This document shows, piece after piece, positions 56,329 to 64,000 of a stretch of DNA of 64,000 bases. Source of the DNA: Pseudoalteromonas rhizosphaerae. Lineage in GTDB: Bacteria > Pseudomonadota > Gammaproteobacteria > Enterobacterales > Alteromonadaceae. The stretch spans positions 310,001 through 374,000 of the forward strand of contig NZ_CABVLM010000002.1 of NCBI RefSeq assembly GCF_902498845.1, written 5' to 3'. The position numbers and the translations under genes were made by a program. The notes under the pieces are model-generated. The model was not told the DNA's origin, did no database searches, and saw only the letters and a list, made by a program, of their open reading frames with translations. How positions within the stretch are numbered: the stretch's first letter is position 1; each line of letters begins with the position of its first letter.

Positions 56329-57500
56329 TCGCATTTGCTGATATCCGCGACTCTTTAACTCCTAAGCCATCGGCGCAGTTATACGATGTGCCACTGTTAT
56401 ATTGTGTGATCATGCTAATTGGCTTGGGGTTTGTGATGGTGACGAGTGCGTCGATGCCGACCGCTGATCGCTTATTTAACAATCCCTATCATATTATTAT
56501 TCGCCACAGCATGTTTTTGGCGATGGGCTTTGTGCTGTTTTGGATCACCTGCTGTGTACCAATGACCTGGTGGAAACGCTCGAATCCTTACTTATTACTG
56601 TTTGGCATGGCGCTACTGATAGTGGTGTTAATCGTTGGACGTGAAGTGAATGGCGCAAAACGTTGGATCCCAGTAGGTCCGGTGGGCTTTCAGGTTGCTG
56701 AAGCGGCTAAATTATTCTTTTTCAGTTATATCGCCGGTTACTTAGTGCGTAAACGCGAGGAAGTTCAAGAAAACATCAAAGGCTTTGCTAAGCCAATCGC
56801 GGTGTTTGCAGTTTACGCATTGTTGATTTTATTACAGCCCGATTTAGGCACTGTGGTGGTGATGTTTGTAACTACCGTAGGCTTATTGTTCTTAGCTGGG
56901 GCTAAGTTATGGCAGTTTTTTGCCTTGATATTAACAGGCGTTGGCTTAGTCGTATTGCTCATTATTGTTGAGCCATATCGGATGGCACGGGTGGTCGGTT
57001 TTCTAGAACCATGGGATGACCCATTTGGTAAAGGCTACCAGTTAGTACAATCGCTGATGGCATATAGCCAAGGTGGTTGGTTTGGCCAAGGTTTAGGTAA
57101 TAGTGTGCAAAAATTGCAATATTTACCAGAAGCCCATAATGACTTTATTTTTGCGGTGATTGGCGAAGAGTTAGGTTTTATCGGTATCGTCAGTATTTTA
57201 ATGGTGTTTGGTACTTTGGTGTTTAGAGCACTGTTAATTGGTCAGCAAGCACTTAAATGTGGCAAAGAATATGAAGGTTACTTTGCATTCGCAATAGGTA
57301 TTTGGTTTGCATTTCAAACCATGGTTAATGTGGGGGCGAGTGCCGGTATTTTGCCAACCAAAGGTTTAACCTTGCCGTTTGTATCTTATGGTGGCTCAAG
57401 TTTACTTATCATGACTATTGCGGCAGGTATTTTATTACGCGTGGATTTTGAAACCAAAATGGCCACTAAACAAGCAACATCCGGTGGAGGCAAGCGATGA
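56325..57500 (+). CDS. ftsW: Peptidoglycan glycosyltransferase FtsW
   Basis: This 391-aa SEDS-family protein has ten membrane helices and conserved VGREVNGAKRWIPVGPVGFQVAEAAKLFF, AHNDFIFAVIGEELGFIG and the C-terminal GLTLPFVSYGGSSL. It polymerises lipid II at the septum together with FtsI. The ATG at 56325 has GCGGAGG at proper spacing; a frame from 56304 would extend into murD. It overlaps murG by 4 nt. Confidence 0.96.
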   Translation: MIAFADIRDSLTPKPSAQLYDVPLLYCVIMLIGLGFVMVTSASMPTADRLFNNPYHIIIRHSMFLAMGFVLFWITCCVPMTWWKRSNPYLLLFGMALLIVVLIVGREVNGAKRWIPVGPVGFQVAEAAKLFFFSYIAGYLVRKREEVQENIKGFAKPIAVFAVYALLILLQPDLGTVVVMFVTTVGLLFLAGAKLWQFFALILTGVGLVVLLIIVEPYRMARVVGFLEPWDDPFGKGYQLVQSLMAYSQGGWFGQGLGNSVQKLQYLPEAHNDFIFAVIGEELGFIGIVSILMVFGTLVFRALLIGQQALKCGKEYEGYFAFAIGIWFAFQTMVNVGASAGILPTKGLTLPFVSYGGSSLLIMTIAAGILLRVDFETKMATKQATSGGGKR

Positions 57501-58606
57501 ATAAAAAATTAGTCGTTGTTGCTGGTGGTACTGGCGGGCATATTTTTCCCGGCATAGCTGTGGCTGACCACTTAAGGCAACAAGGTTGGCAAGTGAGTTG
57601 GATTGGCACTGCTGATCGAATGGAAGCGCAGGTTGTACCAAAGCATAATATTGAGATTGATTTTATTAATGTTAAAGGTGTACGTGGCAATGGCCTTGCA
57701 CGTTTAGTAAAAGCCCCTTTTATGGTGATTAATGCCATATTACAAGCACGCAAAGTATTGAAAAAACAACAACCTGATGTTGTGTTAGCAATGGGCGGCT
57801 ATGTTACTGGGCCGACTGGCATTGCCGCAAAAAGCTTAGGTATACCACTGGTGATCCATGAGCAAAATGCGGTTGCCGGTATGAGTAATAAGTACTTAGC
57901 CAAGTTTGCCAATAAAGTGTTGGCTGCATTTCCGCAAGCATTTGCCTCTGGATACAGTGACGTAGTTGGTAATCCGGTACGAGCCAGCGTAGCAAATGTG
58001 GCAATGCGGGAAGTATCAAGTCCGGTTAACGTGTTGGTCGTTGGTGGCTCGTTAGGTGCGCAGGTGCTAAACCAAACTTTGCCAGCAGCATTTAAACAGC
58101 TCAGTGAAGAGTTTCAGATCAATACATGGCATCAAACCGGTAAAGGTCATTTAGGCTCAGTAACACAGGCATATCAGCAGCAAGGTTTTAGTGCTGAACA
58201 AGCTAAGGTGGCTGAGTTTATTGATGATATGGATACCGCTTATGGCTGGGCAGATATTGTAATTTGCCGCGCGGGGGCGTTAACCGTCAGTGAGATTGCT
58301 GCTGCAGGAAAAATGGCCGTGTTTGTGCCGTTTCCGCATGCGGTTGACGATCATCAAACTGCGAATGCAAAATTTTTAGTTGATGGCAATGCGGCATTAT
58401 TAATGCCACAGGGGCAGTTCAATCAACACAGTATTGTTGAACTATTACGCCCGTATTTAGCCAAACCAGCATTAATCAGTGAACTTGCAAGCAATGCTAA
58501 GCAATTGGCGACACTAGAAGCTACTGCCAATGTCGCATGGCATTGTATGGATGCCGCAGGTGTCCCCTTGTCAGCGCTGCAAGTAACAGAAAAAAGAGAT
58601 AATTAA
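57497..58606 (+). CDS. murG: Lipid II synthase MurG (GlcNAc transferase)
   Basis: The 369-aa GT-B glycosyltransferase has the G loop GGTGGHIFPGIAVADHL at the start, a second G loop VVGGSLGAQVLNQ, and the donor site CRAGALTVSEIAAAG. It transfers GlcNAc to lipid I at the inner face of the membrane to give lipid II. It abuts murC with no gap. Confidence 0.97.
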   Translation: MNKKLVVVAGGTGGHIFPGIAVADHLRQQGWQVSWIGTADRMEAQVVPKHNIEIDFINVKGVRGNGLARLVKAPFMVINAILQARKVLKKQQPDVVLAMGGYVTGPTGIAAKSLGIPLVIHEQNAVAGMSNKYLAKFANKVLAAFPQAFASGYSDVVGNPVRASVANVAMREVSSPVNVLVVGGSLGAQVLNQTLPAAFKQLSEEFQINTWHQTGKGHLGSVTQAYQQQGFSAEQAKVAEFIDDMDTAYGWADIVICRAGALTVSEIAAAGKMAVFVPFPHAVDDHQTANAKFLVDGNAALLMPQGQFNQHSIVELLRPYLAKPALISELASNAKQLATLEATANVAWHCMDAAGVPLSALQVTEKRDN

Positions 58607-60055
58607 GTGAAACAAATGTCAACACACAAGAGCACTCGCCCGGCAATGCGCCGAATTAGCACTATCCACTTTATTGGTATTGGTGGCGCAGGAATGGGCG
58701 GTATTGCCGAAGTACTCGCATTTGAAGGATATCGTATTACAGGCTCTGATATTGCCCACAGTGCAATGACCGAACGTTTGATCCAAGCTGGCGCTGAAGT
58801 GTTTATTGGCCATCATCAAAGTAATGTTAAAGATGCCAATGTAGTGGTGGTTTCAAGTGCAATTGATGAAACTAACCCTGAGATTATTGCAGCTAAGGCG
58901 GCACGTATTCCGGTTGTGCGCCGTGCCGAGATGTTGGCCGAGCTAATGCGCTTTCGCCACGGTATTGCTATCGCTGGCACTCATGGTAAAACCACCACCA
59001 CTAGTTTGATCGCGAGTATTTATGCTCAAGCTGGGCTGGATCCAACCTTTATTATTGGTGGCTTACTTAATAGTGCGGGTAGTAACGCAAAAGTCGGTAA
59101 AAGTGATTTTTTAATTGCTGAAGCTGATGAGAGTGATGCGTCATTCTTGCATTTGCAACCTATGGTATCGGTGATCACTAATATTGAAGAAGATCACATG
59201 GATACCTACGGCGGTAGCTTAGAAAAAATGAAAGACACTTATGTGGATTTCATTCATAACCTGCCTTTTTATGGCCTTGCTGTGGTGTGTATCGATTCAG
59301 AAGTGGCAGCTGAGCTTATTCCGCGATTTGGCCGTCCTGTGATCACTTATGGTGAATCGAGCGACGCCGATTACCGCATGACTGATTTTAGCCAAACGGC
59401 AAATACCAGTCAGTTTAAAGTGCGCACTAAGCAAGGTGATGAATTAACTGTGCATTTAAATATGCCAGGTAAACATAATGCATTGAACGCCACTGCAGCG
59501 ATTGCTGTTGCAAAAGATCAACAAATAGCTGATCACGCGATTTTAGAAGCATTGCAACAGTTTGAAGGTATCGGACGTCGTTTTCAGCATTATGGCGATT
59601 TTGAAAACGAACGTGGCAAAGTAATGCTGGTGGATGATTATGGTCATCACCCTTCAGAAGTTGCAGCGACTATAGCGGCAATTCGCCAAGGCTGGCCTGA
59701 TAAACGCTTAGTAATGATTTATCAACCACATCGCTTTACTCGTACTCGTGATTTATATGAAGACTTTGTAAAAGTGTTAGCCGATGTTGATCAGTTATTA
59801 TTGCTTGATGTATACGGCGCTGGTGAAGAGCCAATTATTGGCGCAGACAGTAAAAGTTTATGTCGCAGCTTACGTCAACGCGGTAAAGAACCACTGCATG
59901 TTGCAAGTAGCTCTGAACTAGCTGGAGTATTAGCTGATACGTTACAAGATAATGATTTAGTTATAACCCAAGGTGCTGGTAATATTGGTCAATTAGTAAA
60001 AACACTCGCGGCGACATCGCTGTCGATTGAGCAACTTAAGCAGGTAAAGGTATGA
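58607..60055 (+). CDS. murC: UDP-MurNAc:L-Ala ligase MurC
   Basis: The 482-aa Mur ligase has the N-terminal motif [18 protein letters not shown], the ATP site [26 protein letters not shown] and [11 protein letters not shown]. It adds L-Ala to UDP-MurNAc, the first peptide step. The GTG at 58607 directly follows the murG stop; the ATG at 58616 is also plausible. It overlaps ddlB by 4 nt. Confidence 0.96.
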   Translation: MKQMSTHKSTRPAMRRISTIHFIGIGGAGMGGIAEVLAFEGYRITGSDIAHSAMTERLIQAGAEVFIGHHQSNVKDANVVVVSSAIDETNPEIIAAKAARIPVVRRAEMLAELMRFRHGIAIAGTHGKTTTTSLIASIYAQAGLDPTFIIGGLLNSAGSNAKVGKSDFLIAEADESDASFLHLQPMVSVITNIEEDHMDTYGGSLEKMKDTYVDFIHNLPFYGLAVVCIDSEVAAELIPRFGRPVITYGESSDADYRMTDFSQTANTSQFKVRTKQGDELTVHLNMPGKHNALNATAAIAVAKDQQIADHAILEALQQFEGIGRRFQHYGDFENERGKVMLVDDYGHHPSEVAATIAAIRQGWPDKRLVMIYQPHRFTRTRDLYEDFVKVLADVDQLLLLDVYGAGEEPIIGADSKSLCRSLRQRGKEPLHVASSSELAGVLADTLQDNDLVITQGAGNIGQLVKTLAATSLSIEQLKQVKV

Positions 60056-60972
60056 CGCAATTAAACACACAGTTTGGCAAAGTGGCAGTGTTGTTTGGTG
60101 GACACTCAGCTGAGCGCGAAGTATCACTAAAATCAGGCCAAGCGGTATTGAACGCATTACAAAATGCGGGCGTTGATGCCATTGGCTTTGATCCAAAAGA
60201 GCAACCGTTATGGCAATTAAAAGAACTCGGCATTGAACGAGTATTTATCGCCCTGCATGGTCGCGGTGGTGAAGACGGTACTATTCAAGGTGCACTTGAG
60301 TTTATGGGGTTGCCATACACTGGCAGTAACGTATTAGGCTCAGCATTGGCGATGGATAAAATACGTTGTAAGCATTTATTTAAATCTGCGGGCTTGAGCA
60401 CTGCGCCTTATGCGGTGGTGGATAGCAAGCGTGGTTTTGATGCGACAGCGATAATGAATGAACTGAAAAAAGTGATGGTAAAACCGTCGCACGAAGGTTC
60501 TAGCATTGGTATGGCGCAAGCAAATAATGCGCAAGAGCTTGAAGCTGCTTTAGCTGAAGCGTTTAAGTTTGACAGCCAAGTACTGGTTGAGCAGTGGATA
60601 ACCGGGCGCGAATTTACAATCACTGTACTAGGCGATGAGGTACAGCCAGTGATTGAAATGACCACCCCAAATGGTTTTTATGATTACCAAGCAAAGTATC
60701 AGTCAAATACCACGCAATATCATTGCCCAGCAGACTTATCAGCTGGCGATACCACGCATTTACAAGCAATGGCTTTAGCGGCATTTGATCTAGTGGGTGC
60801 CAGTGGTTGGGGTCGTGTTGATGCAATGCAAGATGCAGACGGTAACTTTTATTTGTTAGAAGTAAACACAGTACCAGGAATGACTGAAAAATCGTTAGTG
60901 CCAATGGCTGCTAAAGCAAATGGTGCAAGCTTTGAGCAATTAGTTGTTCGCATTTTGGAGCAAACGCTTTAA
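60052..60972 (+). CDS. ddlB: D-alanine--D-alanine ligase DdlB
   Basis: This 306-aa ATP-grasp ligase has [18 protein letters not shown] near the start, [20 protein letters not shown], the ATP-binding [11 protein letters not shown] and the C-terminal [12 protein letters not shown]. It makes D-Ala-D-Ala for MurF. The length matches the short B-type enzyme found in dcw clusters. It is 1 nt from ftsQ. Confidence 0.97.
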   Translation: MTQLNTQFGKVAVLFGGHSAEREVSLKSGQAVLNALQNAGVDAIGFDPKEQPLWQLKELGIERVFIALHGRGGEDGTIQGALEFMGLPYTGSNVLGSALAMDKIRCKHLFKSAGLSTAPYAVVDSKRGFDATAIMNELKKVMVKPSHEGSSIGMAQANNAQELEAALAEAFKFDSQVLVEQWITGREFTITVLGDEVQPVIEMTTPNGFYDYQAKYQSNTTQYHCPADLSAGDTTHLQAMALAAFDLVGASGWGRVDAMQDADGNFYLLEVNTVPGMTEKSLVPMAAKANGASFEQLVVRILEQTL

Positions 60973-60973
60973 T

Positions 60974-61753
60974 ATGCATCCCTTTTTGGAAAAAGCGCAA
61001 CAATTAAAACAGCAACTAAATTGGTCGCTAATTTTAGGTGTGAGCTTTTTTTTAATCGTGGTTTTCAGTTTGGTGCAAATCACCAGCGGCGTTAGACAGT
61101 GGTTGGTAGAAAATAAAGATGCGCAAATAAAGCATTTAGCTGTGTTGGGGAAACCTCAATACACAGATGAAAAAGCGATTATTAGCGCGATTAAAAAAGC
61201 CGACTTATCGAGTTTTTTTGATTTAGACGTGAAAAACATACAACGTCTAGTGCAAGACTTACCTTGGGTGGCTACTGCATCGGTACGTAAGCAGTGGCCA
61301 GATACATTACAAGTGTATGTGGTAGAGCATCAGGCTGTCGCAGTGTGGAACAGTGATTTATTACTTAACCAAAGCGGTGAAGTGTTTCAAGCTAGCAGTG
61401 CGAAGCTCAGTGACGAGCTGCCACAACTTTATGGCCCTGAGGGCAGTGAATTTGAAGCATGGGGAGCTTTCAAGCAGTTTGATGAAATGCTTAAGGTTAA
61501 TAATTTAAAGTTAACCAGCCTGGCATTGTCAGAGCGATTTTCATGGCAGTTATGGCTCGATAACGGTATTCGCCTTAAATTAGGGCGTAAAGAAAAAGCT
61601 AAACGGGTACAACGGTTTATAGATGTTTACCCGCGGATGGAAAAACGTGCAGATGCACAAGTAGATGTAGTGGATTTACGGTATGATACCGGCCTTGCGG
61701 TGAGCTGGAAGCTCCTGGAAGAAGCGCAATTACAAAATAAGAGTAAGGCATGA
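60974..61753 (+). CDS. ftsQ: Cell division protein FtsQ
   Basis: The 259-aa bitopic protein has one membrane helix (about 16-38, WSLILGVSFFLIVVFSLVQI), a periplasmic POTRA domain (about 45-115, with VLGKPQYTDEKAIISAI and LPWVATASVRKQWPDTLQV) and the FtsQ beta domain. It scaffolds FtsL and FtsB in the divisome. The ATG at 60974 is used; the longer frame from a TTG at 60944 lies within ddlB. It overlaps ftsA by 4 nt. Confidence 0.95.
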   Translation: MHPFLEKAQQLKQQLNWSLILGVSFFLIVVFSLVQITSGVRQWLVENKDAQIKHLAVLGKPQYTDEKAIISAIKKADLSSFFDLDVKNIQRLVQDLPWVATASVRKQWPDTLQVYVVEHQAVAVWNSDLLLNQSGEVFQASSAKLSDELPQLYGPEGSEFEAWGAFKQFDEMLKVNNLKLTSLALSERFSWQLWLDNGIRLKLGRKEKAKRVQRFIDVYPRMEKRADAQVDVVDLRYDTGLAVSWKLLEEAQLQNKSKA

Positions 61754-62982
61754 CTAAGTCAGCAGAAAGAAACCTAGTGATTGGATTAGACGTTGGCACC
61801 TCAAAAGTGGTGGCCACGGTTGGTGAAATCACCGCAGATAACAAACTCAGCATTGTTGGGGTTGGCAGCCAAGTGTCCCATGGTATGGATAAAGGCGGCG
61901 TAAACGACCTTAACTTGGTGTCGGAGTCTATTCGTCGTGCAATCGATGAAGCTGAACTTATGGCTGATTGCCGTATTAGCTCCGTGTATTTGGGGATCTC
62001 AGGTAAACATATTCAGTGCCAAAACGAAAGTGGTGTTGTGGCAATTAATAACACTGAAGTGACTGATGAAGACATTGAAAATGTTATTCATATTGCGCGC
62101 TCTGTGCCTATTTCAGCCGAACGTAAAATGCTGCATGCACTGCCGCAAGAATATAGTATCGATATGCAAGAAGGGATTAAAAACCCGCGTGGTATGAGTG
62201 GTGTACGAATGGAAGCCCGTGCTCACATCATAACTTGCTCAAACGATATGGCGAAAAATATTGAAAAATGTGTTGAGCGTTGTGGTCTTGAAGTTGACCA
62301 ACTGATTTTCACCGCATTAGCGTCGTGTTATTCGGTATTAACCGATGACGAAAAAGAGCTCGGTGTTGCGGTACTTGATATCGGTGGCGGTACGATGGAT
62401 ATCACTATTTATATCAATGGTGCGTTGCGCCACTCTGCAGTTATTCCTGTAGCGGGCAACCAAGTTACTGGCGATATTGCAAAAATATTTCGTACACCGA
62501 TATCCCATGCTGAATCACTCAAGGTACAATATGCCTGTGCAAGTAGCCAAATGGCCAGCAGCGAAGAAACTATTGAAGTGCCTAGTGTCGGCGGGCGACC
62601 AGCGCGGTTAATGTCGCGTCATACCTTATCTGAGGTGGTTGAGCCACGTTTTAGAGAATTATTTGAATTAGCGATGGAAGAAATACATCGTTCAGGATTA
62701 GCAGACCAAATTGCAGCAGGACTCGTCATTACTGGCGGTAGTGCTAAAATGGCTGGCGCGATGGAAGTGGCTGAAGACATTTTCCAGATGCCAGTGAGAA
62801 TAGGCAAACCTATAGGGATAGTTGGTTTGACAGATTATGTAGATGACCCTTCATATGCAACGGCGGTTGGCTTATTACAATATGGCCGCACAATGCAATC
62901 GATGAATGCACAAAAATCGAAACCTGAAGGCGATAATAATTGGTGGAACCGCATAACGAAGTGGTTTCAAGGCGAGTTTTAA
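61750..62982 (+). CDS. ftsA: Cell division protein FtsA
   Basis: The 410-aa actin-fold protein has the phosphate-1 loop VIGLDVGTSKVVATVGE, an SHS2/1C domain insertion (about 85-165), VLDIGGGTMDITIY and the adenosine motif ITGGSAKMAG. The C-terminal amphipathic helix NWWNRITKWFQGEF anchors it to the membrane. It tethers FtsZ to the membrane and recruits later divisome proteins. It is followed after 21 nt by ftsZ. Confidence 0.97.
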   Translation: MTKSAERNLVIGLDVGTSKVVATVGEITADNKLSIVGVGSQVSHGMDKGGVNDLNLVSESIRRAIDEAELMADCRISSVYLGISGKHIQCQNESGVVAINNTEVTDEDIENVIHIARSVPISAERKMLHALPQEYSIDMQEGIKNPRGMSGVRMEARAHIITCSNDMAKNIEKCVERCGLEVDQLIFTALASCYSVLTDDEKELGVAVLDIGGGTMDITIYINGALRHSAVIPVAGNQVTGDIAKIFRTPISHAESLKVQYACASSQMASSEETIEVPSVGGRPARLMSRHTLSEVVEPRFRELFELAMEEIHRSGLADQIAAGLVITGGSAKMAGAMEVAEDIFQMPVRIGKPIGIVGLTDYVDDPSYATAVGLLQYGRTMQSMNAQKSKPEGDNNWWNRITKWFQGEF

Positions 62983-63003
62983 TACTCAAGTCGGAGAGTA
63001 AAC

Positions 63004-64000
63004 ATGTTTGATATAATGGAACAACACAGCGAAGAAGCTGTCATAAAAGTAATAGGCGTGGGCGGCGGCGGCGGTAACGCTGTTGAGCACATGGTTAAGC
63101 AACAAATTGAAGGCGTGCGTTTTATTGCCGCTAATACGGATGCTCAGGCATTACGTAACTCATCAGCAGATATTACAGTGCAACTAGGTACTCAGATCAC
63201 GTCTGGGCTAGGTGCGGGTGCAAACCCTGATGTAGGTCGTAAATCAGCAGAAGAAGACGCCGATACTATTCGTGCCAGCCTTGAAGGTGCTGATATGGTA
63301 TTTATCGCAGCGGGTATGGGCGGTGGTACTGGCACAGGGGCTGCGCCTGTGGTTGCCAAAATTGCTAAAGAGTTAGGTATTTTAACGGTTGCTGTAGTGA
63401 CACGTCCGTTTGACTTTGAAGGTAAAAAGCGCGCAGCAGCGGCTGAACAAGGTATTAACGAATTGTCAGAAATTGTAGATTCACTTATTACAATTCCTAA
63501 CAATAAATTGCTTAAAGTTTTAGGTAAAGGGACTACACTGTTAGACGCATTCGCTAAAGCAAATGATGTATTATTTGGTGCCGTGCAAGGTATTGCGGAA
63601 CTAATTACTCGTTCTGGTTTGATTAACGTGGATTTCGCCGACGTACGTACAGTAATGTCAGCCATGGGTACTGCGATGATGGGCACAGCGTCTGCATCGG
63701 GTCCTGATCGTGCGCAAGAAGCTGCAGAAGCTGCAATCTCAAGCCCACTACTTGAAGACGTTGATTTAACTGGCGCGAAAGGCATCCTAGTTAACATCAC
63801 TGCAGGTATGGATATCGCAATTGAAGAGTTTGAAATTGTTGGTAATCACGTTAAAGCATTAGCATCTGAAAATGCGACTGTGGTGGTTGGTGCGGTTATT
63901 GACCCGGAAATGACTGATGAACTACGTGTAACTGTAGTCGCTACAGGTTTAGGCGGCGATCGTCGTCCACAGTTTGGTATTGTCGATAACGGCTTTAAAA
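63004..64000 (+). CDS. ftsZ: Cell division protein FtsZ (3' end beyond window)
   Basis: The first 332 codons are present, to the window edge, with no stop. The tubulin-like GTPase domain is intact: [14 protein letters not shown], the G-box [15 protein letters not shown], and the T7 loop [14 protein letters not shown] that completes the active site of the next subunit. The second domain is nearly complete; the linker and the C-terminal FtsA/ZipA-binding peptide are outside. FtsZ polymers form the division ring. CGGAGAG precedes the ATG at 63004. Confidence 0.98.
   Translation, partial: MFDIMEQHSEEAVIKVIGVGGGGGNAVEHMVKQQIEGVRFIAANTDAQALRNSSADITVQLGTQITSGLGAGANPDVGRKSAEEDADTIRASLEGADMVFIAAGMGGGTGTGAAPVVAKIAKELGILTVAVVTRPFDFEGKKRAAAAEQGINELSEIVDSLITIPNNKLLKVLGKGTTLLDAFAKANDVLFGAVQGIAELITRSGLINVDFADVRTVMSAMGTAMMGTASASGPDRAQEAAEAAISSPLLEDVDLTGAKGILVNITAGMDIAIEEFEIVGNHVKALASENATVVVGAVIDPEMTDELRVTVVATGLGGDRRPQFGIVDNGFK

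Noticed and set aside
63192..63800. 202-codon minus-strand frame
   Set aside because: It lies antisense within ftsZ, which is clearly coding on the plus strand.

Overview
The window is a piece of a gammaproteobacterial chromosome, most likely a marine member of the Alteromonadales (Colwellia, Thalassotalea or Pseudoalteromonas relatives). That placement is an inference from four things: the AT-leaning base composition, the order of the housekeeping genes, the protein sequences, and the abundance of short palindromic and inverted-repeat elements. No rRNA or tRNA gene is present; the only stable RNA gene seen is rnpB.

Layout. (1) 1-8.7 kb is a repeat-rich accessory stretch. It holds the end of a GH109-type oxidoreductase gene, darP and pmbA (divergent, with a 265-bp MITE-like element between them), a VOC protein, and a small envelope-stress group (DUF1707/LiaF-like protein, periplasmic BON protein, YqaE/Pmp3 peptide, 44-codon ORF). 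Three large arrays of GTAG-headed REP palindromes separate these genes. (2) 8.7-18.0 kb reads on the minus strand: yrbG-kdsD-kdsC-lptC-lptA-lptB-rpoN-hpf-ptsN-rapZ-ptsO-mgtE, which covers LPS precursor synthesis and transport plus the sigma-54/nitrogen-PTS group. (3) 18.3-23.0 kb reads on the plus strand: mlaFEDCB-ibaG-murA. (4) 23.0-27.4 kb holds degS, degQ and zapG (minus) and zapE (plus). (5) 27.7-33.5 kb holds rplM-rpsI, a 700-bp block of three stacked tandem repeats, petABC (cytochrome bc1), and sspA-sspB. (6) 33.5-38.8 kb holds dolP-diaA-yraN-lpoA (minus), rsmI (plus) and rnpB, the same order as in E. coli. (7) 38.9-47.0 kb is a probable accessory insertion: an unrecognised 180-aa protein, a MASE1 histidine kinase with its NarL-type regulator, a DUF1275 membrane protein, a GGDEF-EAL protein, and a YqjD/YqjE/YqjK-like trio. 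(8) 47.3-64.0 kb is the complete division and cell wall (dcw) cluster from mraZ to ftsZ. ftsZ is cut by the window end. A four-repeat MraZ operator lies in front of mraZ.

Together the core genes build and guard the envelope: peptidoglycan precursors and septation (dcw, murA, lpoA), LPS (kds, lpt), outer-membrane lipid asymmetry (mla), periplasmic proteolysis (degS, degQ) and outer-membrane integrity (dolP). Most are in tight operons with 1-14 nt overlaps.

The unusual material is non-coding. It includes three REP arrays whose spacers show a two-unit (dimeric) higher-order period, two MITE-like elements with nested hairpins, 15-, 8- and 28-bp tandem arrays between rpsI and petA, a dispersed CTAG-rich repeat, and dyads at the mraZ, petA and degQ upstream regions. 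No clearly new protein-coding defence or metabolic system was found.
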